DNA of 64,000 nt, taken from contig OX336342.1 in NCBI GenBank assembly GCA_946902875.1, positions 13,633,523 through 13,697,522 of the forward strand, read 5' to 3'. Shown one piece after another: positions 11,185 to 22,540 of this stretch (position 1 is the first letter of the stretch; each line of letters begins with the position of its first letter). Below the pieces are notes generated by a model, which saw only the letters and a list, made by a program, of their open reading frames with translations, searched no databases and was not told the DNA's origin. The translations under genes were made by a program, and so were the position numbers. This DNA is from Nematopogon swammerdamellus (lineage: Eukaryota; Arthropoda; Insecta; Lepidoptera; Adelidae).

Positions 11185-12101
11185 GTACGATGTTTAACTA
11201 AGAACGTCATACATAAATAATATCCGAGGAGTATGTGAGCTAGGCAATTTCGAAAAGTACTGAGTAGGTTTTGACAGTTTGAGCACATTGTTCGTTCATG
11301 CAGGTTACACAGTGAATCTACGTGGGTAATATTTATCGAGGATGAAACTTTTCTTAAAAATAAATGGACGAGTAGAAAATTTGACGATGAAAATATCGCA
11401 GAAAAATCTAGAGTTATGAGATCTTCTGCCTCTTTAAGTTAATTATTAGAATTTTACTATATTATTAATATTAAATTATGATAATTTTAGGGGCATATTT
11501 ACCACTGAGGTATAATTTACCTATGCATTTTTTGCACAATCTTTTGTATCAGCGTTCTTTAGAACGAAGTAAATGTATTATTGGTGTAATATTTACATTA
11601 TTATATTCTTTTAGGAATTAAAAACTACCCATGAAAAAAAGAAAGTATTTTCCAGAGCAAATAGCGCACAGCCTCTTTTTGCATGACTTGTCTAACTATT
11701 TAGTTTTCCCTTCAAGCGAATCATTTATTAGGTCCAGTCCAGCGGAGGCAACAGCGCCGGGGCTGGTGGCGGGGGTAGAGGCGGGACGACAGCGGTGTTC
11801 GGCTCTTCCTGGGGTTGAGCTAATTGATAAACTTTTAATTGTCTGTCTCCAGCTTCGCTTCCTGCGGTGACAAGTAATTTCCCTTTTTTTAAGGTAACGC
11901 CACGGATGCTTATGATTTAAAGTTTGCCGCCAGTCACTGGACACTCGACGATGGTCGAAACTATTATGTGTGTTTGTTAAGTTTCAAACAAGATTCGAAC
12001 AAGAATGTATAAGTATTTAGTCACTCTGGAGGAATCATCTACTTCACTTTAACTCGAGCTCTTCGTAGGTGCATAAAATTGAAATTAAATATAAAAAAAA
12101 A
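11185..12101. other. No gene recognised
   Basis: A 79-codon plus and an 82-codon minus frame overlap near 11700-11940 around a short GC-rich stretch. Neither has a recognisable domain. Confidence 0.5.
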
Positions 12102-12506
12102 GCCTAAGGTTGCACTCCGGGAGTGCCGGCAGAAGTGAAAACTTAAACATCAACGTTGTGCATTTTTGAAGATTTTGGAATGGTTAGGGAATAATTTCGC
12201 ACGAATTGTTTTATTTATCAGTATAAAAGTACTATAATTTATGTGGTAAAATACAATATTCATTTATTGCGCTATCGTAGACAAACATGACAATTTATAT
12301 TACTTAAAAAATTTAACACTACAGAACTATTATAATTATTTTACATCAAAAAGTTTATTCTCTAAGTTTACTCAGAAAAATCAACTTTCATCCATAATTT
12401 CAACGAATCTTACGCTTTTTCGATCAGGCTACGGATCTGACGCGAGTTTAACATTTTTTACCCATCTAAAAAAAGTGCCAAGCGCCGCTAAAGAAGTTTT
12501 CACTTC
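12102..12506. repeat. Family E inverted-repeat element
   Basis: Opens with CGGGAGTGCCGGC and GAAGTGAAAACTT (12132-12144). It closes with GCGCCGCTAAAGAAGTTTTCACTTC-type sequence whose last 13 bases (12494-12506) are the exact reverse complement of 12132-12144. The block GACGCGAGTTTAA to the closing end recurs in the copy at 28230-28470. It codes for nothing. Confidence 0.55.
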
Positions 12507-12611
12507 ATAAAAACATTAATCATGCGTTAAATCTATGATGAAAAAAATCTCATACTCTATTCTTACACAAATACCCTATCACGCACTACTATGAGCCCAC
12601 TCACCTTACAT

Positions 12612-12794
12612 AAAATAAAAAAATAAATAAAAATAAAATAAAATAAAATAAAATAAAATAAAATAAAATAAAATAAAATAAAATAAAATAAAATAAAATA
12701 AAATAAAATAAAATAAAATAAAATAAAATAAAATAAAATAAAATAAAATAAAATAAAATAAAATAAAATAAAATAAAATAAAATAAAATAAAAT
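12612..12794. repeat. AAATA pentanucleotide microsatellite
   Basis: An essentially perfect AAATA run from 12631 to 12794, about 33 units, preceded by imperfect A/T-rich units from 12612. The lack of substitutions implies recent expansion or active slippage, and the copy number may not be exact in an assembly. Confidence 0.97.
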
Positions 12795-13561
12795 TCAGGC
12801 GACTACTAGGCCACGACTAGGCTCACAGAGCAACTTATAAGCGAGCTGTCTAACAGCTACTTGTAGGCTGCGCGCCGGTATACACGGGCCGGAAAATAAT
12901 CTATCACGAAAAATACGGCAGTGCGACCGTCGCCGCAGGTCCGCCACCGAAAATGCTGCGAGGTGAAGGACGGAGCTGCCCGCCCACAGTATTAGGTATA
13001 AACCATTAATTTTTGTGACCGCACGTAAAACTAAATCGAAGGGAAGAAAGAGCGATGAATAGTTTACGCGAGGGCGAGGGCGGGCGTGAGGGCGGCGGCG
13101 GCCGGAGGCGGGGCGGGGCGGGGCGTGACAACTCTATTTTATAGCTACCTACGGGCTACGGGTCTCGCTGAACCTTTTTCACAATTTGTGAACACATTTC
13201 TTGTGCCATTTTTCTAATCTTACTAAACTATTCAACTTGGCGTTGATCGGCATAAGGTCGCGGAAAAGGCCATAGTGTATTATGGATAGCTGTGCTTAGC
13301 ATACGAGTAGGTATCATAGCTTTCTTGCTTTAGTGCTCTAATTCAATCTACTATTTAAGACGTAATCGATCATAGAGCATACAATTATATGGATTGTGAA
13401 ATAAATTAAATAAAAAATCAATTATAATATGACAGGAATTTTAAAATAAGTAAGGAGAAATATTTTACTTCGTAATAAAAGTTCGTAGAATATAATTGTA
13501 TGCTATATAATGCCATTATTATAGCACACAAGTTTTAACAGAGATTTGTTTGATTAAACAC
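12795..13561. other. No gene; GC-rich islet 13070-13130
   Basis: Contains GGCGGGGCGGGGCGGGGCG near 13110, an SP1-like or near-quadruplex string. No gene seen. Confidence 0.5.
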
Positions 13562-13740
13562 TGCTTTTTGCACGCGGCTCTGCTCGCGTTATTTTATAAT
13601 TTTTTGGTCGTTTGTTTATTTTTTGTCAGAAACCTTTCCGGGCGCGCGCCCACAAGAACCCACCAAAGTTTCAGCGTATTCAGATGAACGGTTTACGAAC
13701 GCATAGAAAACGAACAAACAAATATTCATTTTTTATATAG
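13562..13740 (+). repeat. Family T interspersed repeat
   Basis: The head is TGCACGCGGCTCTGCTCGCG, followed by TTGTCAGAAACC, AACCCACCAAAGTTTCA, GGTTTACGAACGCATAGAA and a run to TTTTTATATAGTATATT. The same order of blocks occurs at 21442-21584 and, inverted, at 19155-19318. Confidence 0.6.
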
Positions 13741-14583
13741 TATATTATATGACCTTCCTGCTCAATCACACCCTTTTACTGATTGCAATTAGTTTCAGCA
13801 GTCGGTGAGCTAGGCAGTGCTAAAAACGTTTGTGCCATTCGTTATTAAAAACACTTATTGTGCCAGATTCAAGTGGCGTCGCGTCGCGTCGCGCCTAGAA
13901 AGCCGTTTATATTACAACAGATTAACCCTGCCCATATGAGCGAAATGATAAATGATTCAGATTTCTCACAACAGTGAAACACAAGCGCACTGTTTCCCCT
14001 GTGTTACCCGCGCATGAAATTAATTACCCCATATTGTCAAGCACATGGCTCGGCGACAAGAGTCGTTCTCTGGCGTTGACACGAACTTTATCAACTGTAT
14101 ATGTTGAATGTGTTGCCAGTTTTTACCCCCACATCGGGGTAAATGTAGCTAGCGACGTGTGATGAGACGTCGCGAAGGCGAAAGAAAATGACTGAGATTA
14201 GACGGAATCATTTAGTAAATTACAAGCAGTTATCAAGTCGCGGCGGAGGCAGTCAGACATACATAAATACTCGTACATATGTACACTCGATAAACATAAA
14301 CCTATTTTTTGCTTCGCTCAGTCGTGTAAACATTTTCCCAAATATATAAGAGAACGGGTTATTAAAAGACAGCCATGTCTGAGCTTTCAGCCTATAACCG
14401 CAGAGTGATTGTTTGAATATTGTTTTTAAATTTATTTATTGTTTTAAATATACCCTTCTGGAACTAAGCCAAGGTTGCCCAGTGCCCCTATGTTACTTAA
14501 CATCAATTTACGTGTGCATGAAAGAACAGTCTGCGCCTTCAGCGAGTTATTGAGTAAAATTTCACCAAGAACGAACATAGAAC
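13741..14583. other. No gene recognised
   Basis: A short GTCGC repeat lies near 13877-13895. The 62-codon frame from 13974 has no recognisable domain. Confidence 0.5.
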
Positions 14584-14745
14584 GTAAGTAGAATATGGCT
14601 AACCATTTAGAAGGCCAGATGAGACGATGGCATAAAGTAGGTACCTACGTGGGCGGAAAGAGTGGTGCCGAACCGCTGAAGGACTGAAGGAGAATTGGAG
14701 AGGCGTATATCCAGTAATGGATGCATACACGCTGACTGACTGACT
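14584..14745 (+). pseudogene. RTE-type LINE 3' tail
   Basis: Reads AEPLKD..., then a decayed form of WRKIGEAYVQQWTLTR, and ends in CTGACTGACTGACTG. That tetranucleotide tail also closes the RTE copies at 29645-30192 and 30693-31749, so it marks the LINE 3' end. Coding capacity is lost through small deletions and a stop. Confidence 0.65.
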
Positions 14746-14811
14746 GTATGTATGTTTTGTCATTCGCGGTTGGTTACCTAATAACATGTTTTGTTTAACT
14801 TGCGTAGGTAA

Positions 14812-15427
14812 ATAAAAAAAACCGGTCAAGTGCGAGTCGAACTCGCGCACCGAGGATTCCGCATCGCCATGTCATGGTTAGCGGTAGTATGGGTTAATTA
14901 ATTATTTATAAGTTACTATAATATAATACTTATAAGGTACTAACAAAACATTGCGACTTGCGAAGTTTTTTTGTCAGTTCTTCTTCGCATTGAATTTAGA
15001 ACTGGCGGAATTTTCGACATATCCAAGCGTAGGTTACCTACCTGTGGATGAAATTATACAATAAACAATAAGTGCCACTCACGCCATCTATGGCGTGCAC
15101 ATGGCGTGCCATGAAATGCTTCATATTAGTTAAATGTCATGATTAGTTCAAATGCTTCATACTCTATTCAGTAGATGGGGCGCGCGCATACACTTTTTCG
15201 TTTCTTCTATGGGAACCCCGTGAATTTTTAACTTTTTCTTATTTTTATTATTTGTTGTTATATCGGCCATAATAACACATATTCTGTGAAAATTTCAACG
15301 GGTTACCTATTACGCTTCAAGAGATACAGCCCTCGGACAGACGGACGGCCGGACGGACGGACGGACAGACAGACAGACGGCGTAGGTTTAGTAATAGGGT
15401 CCCGTACCGGATAGGAAACCCTAAAAA
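14812..15427 (+). repeat. Family S repeat, long copy
   Basis: Begins AAAAACCGGTCAAGTGCGAG, then CGAACTCGCGCACCGAGG, and ends in the shared tail with AGATACAGCCCTCGGACAGA, a GACG/GACA microsatellite and GGAAACCCTAAAAA. About 320 bp between head and tail (roughly 14880-15195) are not in the other copies, so this copy probably carries an insertion that I cannot delimit. Confidence 0.55.
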
Positions 15428-15438
15428 TCGTATTTAGC

Positions 15439-15668
15439 CGGTACTTAAAAATAATAGCCCCACTGCATCTCTCCCCGTGCACGTCGTAAAAGGCGACTAA
15501 GGGATAAGGACGAGATCTTCGTGCCTTACTGGCTGCTTGATAGTTATCTTGTGCGAATACTTTGGCGGTCGTTGTTGTTGTGCTGTAATTTACAAGAGTT
15601 CTTGCAGCAAAATGCCGATTACTCTGCTCACGACGATTGTCGGAATACAGTGTGGTATGTATGTATGT
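15439..15668 (+). repeat. Family B repeat (shares head with family P)
   Basis: The head CCGGTACTTAAAAATAATAG, CCCCACTGCATCTCTCCCCG, TCGTAAAAGGCGACTAAGGG is the same as in family P at 31075-31145. The rest differs: GGCTGCTTGATAGTTAT, ATTTACAAGAGTTCTTGCAG, and ends in GTGTGGTATGTATGTATGTA. A second copy is at 46783-47165. Codes for nothing. Confidence 0.6.
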
Positions 15669-15697
15669 AAAGAAAAAAAATCGGGTAGAGTAATATT

Positions 15698-15842
15698 CTC
15701 AAGGCTTGGTATATTTGTGATTGATTATATAATTTGTATCTCAAGGCTTGGTATATTTGTGATTGATTATATAATTTGTGTCTCAAGGCTTGGTATATTT
15801 GTGATTGATTATATAATTTGTGTCTCAAGGCTTGGTATATTT
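15698..15842. repeat. 42-bp tandem repeat, 3.5 copies
   Basis: Units begin CTCAAGGCTTGGTATATTTG at 15698, 15740, 15782 and 15824 (truncated). The first three are nearly identical. As 42 is a multiple of three and the unit lacks stops in several frames, open frames run through it on both strands (166 codons plus, 85 codons minus). I read these as by-products of the repeat. Confidence 0.95.
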
Positions 15843-17415
15843 TTGAGAACGTACTACAGCGAGCATTGGGAACATTTTCACTCAAGAACTTTGATCTCGA
15901 ACGTCAATAACGCCATCTATAACTTCACATACGGGCGGCGGCGTGTAAACTCATGTCACAAATTGTATGAGCGACTTATTAGATACCTAAGGCGACAATT
16001 TGTAGGATTACGATTTTGTTCTTGTTGTCCGGTCTAGTAGGTAGTTTGAATGTCTTTGCTACGAACGCACGATGCATACTAGATTTTGACATCGCGAACA
16101 GGATTAGGAGTCGCCGCGCACAGACGCGAAATCAGAACGAAGCGGAGCGGAGTAACGAACCGTTTAACTTATTAACTTTATGGAACAATTATAATAAAGA
16201 AAGCTATAGAGTGTAACGAGGGGCTGGTAATTGGAGGAGGCACGCGAATAAATTCCCGGAGATCTGATTCAATTACTACCTGCTCGGCGCGCGGCCGCGG
16301 GGGCGCGTGCGCGAGTATGAGCGGGCACATTCTGTAGGTATACCTACTGTTTTTAGTGTCGCAAGGGGACGAAACGTAATCAATACCTATCTTGCTGGAC
16401 TTATTCATTCATTACCCTGTAGATACACGTAAATATACTGAGGTGCAAGTCGCAAGTGTAACATTTTAGAATATTTTCTTAAGATTATCCTGTTTTCTCT
16501 ATTCGGATCATACGGGTAGCTAGTTCTCGAAATAACACATCACAATACACGAAAACATAATTATTATTGTGAAATGATTTCTGAGTTGTAATATATACTA
16601 TTCCTTTCAACATGTCGCCGTATTATATAGAGTTAGAGTAAAGTGTGTACATATGGCGCCGTGATAAAGTCTACATTAGCTTCTCTAGCGATTTTGTAAG
16701 CGCTGAAGTTAGCTAATAGCCGTTGGCCGGTCCGGGAGGGTCGCACCTCGACTCCACTCGGGAGAGAAAATAAAAAGAAACTTTGTTCATTAAAATTTAA
16801 CGGAATTTACGGACCGCTCGACCCGCCCCGCCCCGCCCCGCCTCACCTCGCCGCGCCGCCGTCACGTCACATAATCGAGTGCCCCGGGTTATCATGCTAA
16901 TTTACTTCAAATTTTTGGAAAAATATATTTTCATGCCGTTATCTCAAATTCGGTAACGAGAACCCCTTTATTTTTTTTCATTAAAAATAAAAGTACATCG
17001 CACCGTAACCAGAGACTTAAACCGGTAGTAAGAGTAAACAAATTACGCAAATTATAAGCCGATTGGCCGGCCTCGGCGTGCGGCGGAGCGGAGGCGGAGC
17101 GGGGGCGGAGCAGGGGCGGAGTGGGGGTGGAGTGCGGCGAGCGGATGAAATGAGAAAACTTTGCGTTGCAGCCTTCGAATGGGATAACGTCGTCAGATTG
17201 TGATGACTTTTGTCAAATGAAAATGTCAGAGCTGACTCTGACGTGCAATCATAGTGGCATGTCATTGTATACCACCCACCCCCACCGTCCCGCTCCGCCA
17301 CACACAGGCACCAGCACACACCACACACACACCCTGCACATACTGCTTTAGAGAATGGATAAGTAAAATATATTAAAATTTTCCGCAACTACGATCTAAA
17401 TACATAGGTGTAACA
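15843..17415. other. No gene; GC-rich islets
   Basis: A pyrimidine-rich run at about 16806-16850 (CCCGCCCCGCCCCGCCCC) can form a G-quadruplex on the minus strand. A G-rich imperfect repeat lies at 17080-17130 and CA-rich DNA at 17280-17340. No coding region is supported. Confidence 0.5.
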
Positions 17416-17479
17416 TAATGTTCTCGTTTGCAGCCCACGAACATAACTAATGTTCTCGTTTGCAGCCCACGAACATAAC
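17416..17479. repeat. Perfect 32-bp tandem duplication
   Basis: 17416-17447 is repeated exactly at 17448-17479. The unit starts TAATGTTCTCGTTTGCAGCC. Two identical copies imply a recent duplication. Confidence 0.95.
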
Positions 17480-18044
17480 TAGATACATTTTGGAGTACGG
17501 TTTAAGAATTACTTACATATTGTGGCCACAGACGAAACTATGGAACATGGGGGTGAAGTGAACCCTAACTCCGCTAATGATGTATAATAAATTAATATAA
17601 TATAGAGTACAAGCAGAGGACTTGTGCATAAATAATATGTCGTTTTATGTTCAGCATGTTATCTACCACAAGAAGACTAAGTTCAAAATAAACTAAAACG
17701 CATTCGCGACAGGAATCTACTTAGGTTGCTAAGTCCTACTTACATAATTTCCAGCAACTGCCGACATAGAAGTGGAGCATCTCTACAATACTCCGTGTAC
17801 GTACACGCGGTACATACAGGCCAATACTCGCAAGGGAATGATAGCCGCACGTAAGCCGCTGTGAGTGATGGACGACTGTTGTCAGTACATATGCACTGTG
17901 ATTCATATCCGTGCTTGAACCATAATACACGTATAGTTGACGCGCCTGCCACAGGCTCACGAAGGCTTCTCGAGAGTCGTTTGCATACTAGGTACACTAT
18001 CCTGCGTTTCAGAAGACATATACTTATGGATTATTTATTTCTAA
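17480..18044. other. No gene recognised
   Basis: Overlapping 74-85 codon frames on both strands near 17740-18000 have no recognisable motif and appear to be chance frames. Confidence 0.45.
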
Positions 18045-19154
18045 TATACAGGGTGTTCGGCACATGGACCGACAAATTTTTTTTGTAGGTAAGTGGGGTC
18101 ACTTGCAAGGTTTTGACCTATGACACCTTTTATCCGGTGTCACGTGGTATCGAGATACGATTTTTTTTCTTTATTTTTGAAAATTACCAAAATCTTAGCT
18201 TTAACCCATTGTAACTTTTTTGTTTATGATTATATCTGCTCGAAATAGAATTTATTTGATTTAACGATGTATTCTTGTCCTAGAAAAAATATCATTTGAT
18301 GAAGTTAATAGCATGGAAAGGACTTATTACCTCCCAAAGTCCCGAGGACGAGTAAAAATATGACAGAATCTTAATTTCTTAATTCATTAAAAAAAACGGA
18401 CAGCAATTGAGAGCTTCATTTTCATTTAAAAAGTTCGCTAGTTTACGCCCTCACTATTTGTGAATCATTCACTATTTGTGACCAAAATTAGGGATAATTT
18501 GCAAGAGTCTAAACATTAACAATGGAAGCAGTTAGTAGTTGAAATTGAAATTGAACAGTACCCGCGCGACGGTTACCTGTTCTAAATTTGAAAATGCTTC
18601 TGAAAACGCTCTGAATAAGTGAAGCGACCATCGATAAGATGGCCATGTTACAAAGTTATTGTCGTTCTGTTCTGGTCTCTGTCCCTAATTTTGGCCACAT
18701 AGTGAAAGATTTGGTTGCCATGTGGTATACCGTTGGAAAGGGCGTAAACTAGCGAACTTTTTAAAGGAAAATGAAGCTCTCAATTTCTGACACTTTTTTA
18801 AAAAATGAATTAAGAAATTAAGATTCTGACATATTTTTACTCGTCTTTGGGACTTTGGGAGGTCATAAAGTCCTTTTCATGGTATTAACTTCATCAAATG
18901 ATATTTTTCTTAGAACCTTGTTCTAAGAAAAATACATTGTAAAACCAAATAAATTTTATTTCGTGCAGATATAATCATAAACAAAAAGGTTACAAGGGTT
19001 TAAAACTGAGATTTTGGTAATTTTCAAAAATAAAGAAAATAAATCGTATCTCGATACCACGTGACATAAAACAAAAGGTGTCATACGTCAAAACCTTGCA
19101 AATGACCCCACGTACCTACGAAAAAATGTTGTCGGTCCATGTGCCGAACACCCT
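18045..19154. mobile_element. Foldback element FB1, copy 2
   Basis: Starts TATACAGGGTGTTCGGCAC and ends GTGCCGAACACCCT, with long inverted arms (about 18045-18480 and 18680-19154) around a centre near 18480-18660. It aligns throughout with the copy at 4788-5830, for example TCACGTGGTATCGAGATACG and TGATGAAGTTAATA. Unlike copy 1, the right end lacks the outer GTATA; a family T copy begins directly there. Non-coding. Confidence 0.85.
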
Positions 19155-19318
19155 AAAAATAAATGTGTTCATTCGTTCGCTCGTCTTCTATACGCTCGTA
19201 AACCACTTATCCGATTACTATGAAACGTTGGCGGGTTGTTTTGGGCGCGCCTGCAAAGGTTTCTGACAAAAAAAAATTTATTCACGCGAGCGGATCCACG
19301 AGCAATTATATATACTAA
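19155..19318 (-). repeat. Family T interspersed repeat
   Basis: On the minus strand it has a CCGCTCGCGTGA-type head, GTCAGAAACCTTTGCAGGCG, CAACCCGCCAACGTTTCAT and GGTTTACGAGCGTATAGAAG. It abuts the right end of the foldback element, whose insertion probably removed or replaced the outermost bases. Confidence 0.55.
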
Positions 19319-21441
19319 CACATATAAAATCAATCTTACACCTTATGTGCTGCTTTCGAAATCCTTTATCAGAATAACGTATGTCGTGCACGTAAATTAT
19401 TGTTAAATTTGAGAAACTTATGGGATTTCACACCTGTGACTCGATCCCTCGTATGGAGGCCACACTACGCTATCCGTGATTCCGGTGCCGCGGATCCCCG
19501 CCCCGCCGCCGCCGGCGCCGTCGCGCCGGACGGCCGTCAATACTTAGTCGTGGGTCTGATGGCCGGACGGCCCGCGAGCATCGGCGGAGGCGACGCGCAA
19601 AGGGCGTAAAACTTCCTTTACAATTCCTGGGCGTGCGCTAAAGTTTTGACACATAAAAACCTCGTAAAATACACCTTTCATCAAAATTGATATATCTCCG
19701 GTATCTGTTTCTGCTGATATGAAAGCTTCTTTTGCATTACCTACATTCCGCTCTTGAACTTGAGAAGCGGTGGAGACGGCGTTGAACCTTTTGAGTATTT
19801 TGAGATATTAATTCCTGTACATTTATTGTGATTACGCCAGTTGGGTTCTTATTTGGTACAAAATTTGCCTAAATATTATTTAATTTAGGCAGCATGCGTC
19901 TCGAAGTGCTTGTCCTTAGTATCTGTAATTTTAGGAATTATTATATTATCTCGGCTTCTTCGGACGAAATATCTCGCTCCCATATTAACGTAATCGAATG
20001 CTCACTTGAAAACCATTTGGCGTAGGGACTGAATTTGATTTTGTATCGACTTTTGAACTCAGGATCAACGTTCGACAATTCAACTCAAGTCTCTGTAGAA
20101 ACTATTGTTATAATATTTGGTACCTATGTAAATTGAACAAAATTTATTCATTATATAATTTTATTTTGATTAAATTGATCCTACAGATTTTAAGAAGAAA
20201 GTAATTTTTAATACAAGGTAATTTTTTTACCCTTTCTGTGCCAAATAGTTTTGAAGCAATTGTAGAATGTTTCATGTCGCAGTACATGTGATAAATTCTG
20301 TAATTATTTGAAATGTTTAATCTCTGTGTATGTTAGCATATCATCTGGTGGGGTCACAGCGACTCCACTGTTCTAGAGTCGGGTCGAATAAATTACATTT
20401 ATCGTTGACGCGTAGTCCGCGGAGCATTTTTATTTATGCGGAGTGTCTGAAGAAACAAAAGTAATTCTGCAAAAAAGTTTCGCATTCATCATCTCACCCT
20501 GGACGCATTATGAACCCAGTTGTCAAGCTAGCCGACACAATACCTACTTTATATAAAAATTGGGACAACTTTCAACATATTGCTTCTTCTCCAGTAAATC
20601 AGACGTATTTTTTAGTGTGTAAATATTTTTACCGGAGCCCGTGGAGTGATATGTTTTTGATGTGTAAACATTTTTACCGGGGTAGAGTGAACTAAGATTT
20701 CGCGTGAGCTGTAATTTTTTTACCAACGAGACGGAACGCACACCATGTGGAGTAAACCTAGGAACCTAAACCTATTTATTAGGATTACCTATACTCAAAA
20801 TATTGAGTGCTCGTTCGTGTCAAAGGTGGAGACAAATGTACCTACCAGAATTTTCTGTCGCGATTTTCGAACCGGAGATGGCTTCGCAACGACATCCGGT
20901 GTATGCTGCATGCAACGTGTGCTATGTAGAAGTCAACTCTGGCCGGATAATAACCGCCACATCCTGTGAGCTTCTCTGCATGTTCTACTTTTTCTCAATA
21001 CAACTTGAGGCTACCCAAGTTTGCAACGGTCAAGTTAAATAAAGTACTTACATAAGTTTTATCTCAATAACGTAACTTAACGTAAATAGGCGTTTTCATT
21101 TTACATAAAATCACAACCGGTCGGGTCCGTCCGTCCGCCATAAACATGCTCCGCTCCTTCCGGTGCGCAGCGCCGCCGCCGCGCCTCCGCCGCCGATGCC
21201 CACCCCTTGCGATTTATACCTCCGAAACACGATTATCGAGCGGCCGCCGAACACAATTTATATTTCCGAGTTATAAGGTCCGGGGCGGACAATCTGCGCG
21301 GTCCCTTCTGGAGGACGCGGGAAGTGTGCACCGAACAACTCTTTGTCATAAATAAAATACGAGTACCTAGTACCGTAGTGTGTGTCTGTAAGTATATGTT
21401 TTGAAATTGCGGTACAATTGTAATCCTGCTTTTATATAAAT
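19319..21441. other. No gene; GC islets and a 43-bp direct repeat
   Basis: GC-rich islets lie at about 19488-19605 and 21125-21215. ATTTTTACCGG preceded by GTGTAAA occurs twice, 43 bp apart, near 20619 and 20662. Frames of 60-79 codons around 20745-21042 overlap in two phases and carry no motif. Confidence 0.45.
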
Positions 21442-21584
21442 ACTAGCTTTTGCCCGCAGCTCCGCTTTCTTTTTTTGTTGTTGTCAGAAACCTTCCTTGG
21501 CGCGCGCAGAACAACCCACCAAAGTTTCATCGTAATCTGATGAAAGGTTTACGAACGCATAGAAGAAGAACGAAAGAACATTAA
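21442..21584 (+). repeat. Family T interspersed repeat
   Basis: The head ACTAGCTTTTGCCCGCAGCT is followed by TTGTCAGAAACCTTCC, AACCCACCAAAGTTTCATCG and GGTTTACGAACGCATAGAAG. It matches 13562-13740 block for block. Confidence 0.65.
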
Positions 21585-21808
21585 TTTTTAGGTTTACGTA
21601 TCCCGCACGGAAGCCTATTACTAAGCCTACCTCGTCTTAGCCGTCTATCCTACCTGCTGTATCTTTGGAACCGTAATAGCTAGCCGGTTGACATTTTCAC
21701 AGAATATGTTATTATAGCGGATATAACAACAAAGAATTAAAAATAGAAAAAGGACAAAAAATTGAGAAAAACCCATTTGAGCGAAAACCTCGGTGCACGA
21801 GCTCGACT
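21585..21808 (-). repeat. Family S repeat, adjacent to family T
   Basis: Minus-strand copy: AGTCGAGCTCGTGCACCGAG near its head, AACATATTCTGTGAAAAT in the middle, and TACGTAAACCTAAAAATTAA at its 3' end. The microsatellite block is reduced. It sits directly between a T copy and the 21809 inverted-repeat element. Confidence 0.6.
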
Positions 21809-22540
21809 CTACTATATAAGGTGCTTCGTTATTCATGTGAAATGTTTCGGGAGGGTTACATACGCACTCAAATAAACATTTTACGTAAAAAAAACATGTT
21901 TATAGGAGCATTTTTTCTCCTAACAAAAAATCAAATCAAATAGCTGTAAAAACCAATCATGCTATAGACCCTTGCCAAACACGAAACGTAGGCACACACA
22001 CCGCACACGTAGGTAGGTAGGTAGCTAGTTTTAGAGCGGGGGCGGAGGCGGCGGCGGGGCGGCGGCGGCCTCGCGCTGGCGCGCTGACAAAAGGCCTAGT
22101 GACTTACTTAAAACAAACAGCGGTTCTGCGTTTGAACATAGTATGGTCATTGATCCCGTACAATGCAGGTTACCTACTGTTGCACACAGGTCTAGGAACC
22201 TTGTGACAACAAACAGCTGTTCTGCGTTTGAATATAGTACGGTCATTGACCCCGTACAATGCAAGTTACCTACTGTTACACACAGGTCTAGTGACCTTGT
22301 GACTTACTTACAACAAACAGCTGTTCTGCGTTTGAACATAGTACGGTCATTGACCCAGTACAATGCAAGTTACTTACTGTTACACATAGGTTCATCCTTT
22401 TATGTTTAGGTACCAAACATGTTTTGTTAAATTTCTCGAAAAGTAATGCTAAAAACATATAATAGCGTAACGTGTTTATTTGAGTGTGTATGTAACCTTC
22501 CCGAAACATTTGACATGAATAATAACGAAGCATATAGTAG
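21809..22540. mobile_element. Inverted-repeat element enclosing a tandem array
   Basis: Ends about 95 bp long are reverse complements: CTACTATATAAGGTGCTTCG, TGTTTCGGGAGGGTTACATA and CACTCAAATAAACA on the left, with their mirror images at 22435-22540. The right copy has about one substitution per ten bases. The interior holds a GC-rich stretch (22034-22085) and three ~100-bp tandem units. No transposase is present. No clear target duplication was found, so the superfamily is unknown. Confidence 0.65.
22098..22392. repeat. Three ~100-bp tandem units
   Basis: CAAACAGC starts recur at 22114, 22210 and 22314, so units are 96 and 104 bp. Each carries TTCTGCGTTTGAA, TAGTACGGTCATTGACC and AAGTTACCTACTGTTACACA or close variants. 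The block GTGACTTACTTA is missing from the second unit. Frames running through it on both strands are by-products. Confidence 0.9.

Noticed and set aside
15537..16037. 166-codon plus-strand ORF, among the longest outside the LINE and RTE
   Set aside because: It runs through a family B repeat and a 42-bp tandem repeat, has no domain, and an 85-codon frame on the other strand is open for the same reason.
22031..22409. 77-88 codon ORFs with repeated VIDPVQC / CTGSMT segments
   Set aside because: They translate the ~100-bp tandem units on opposite strands; unit lengths (96 and 104) are not both multiples of three, so no repeat protein is maintained.
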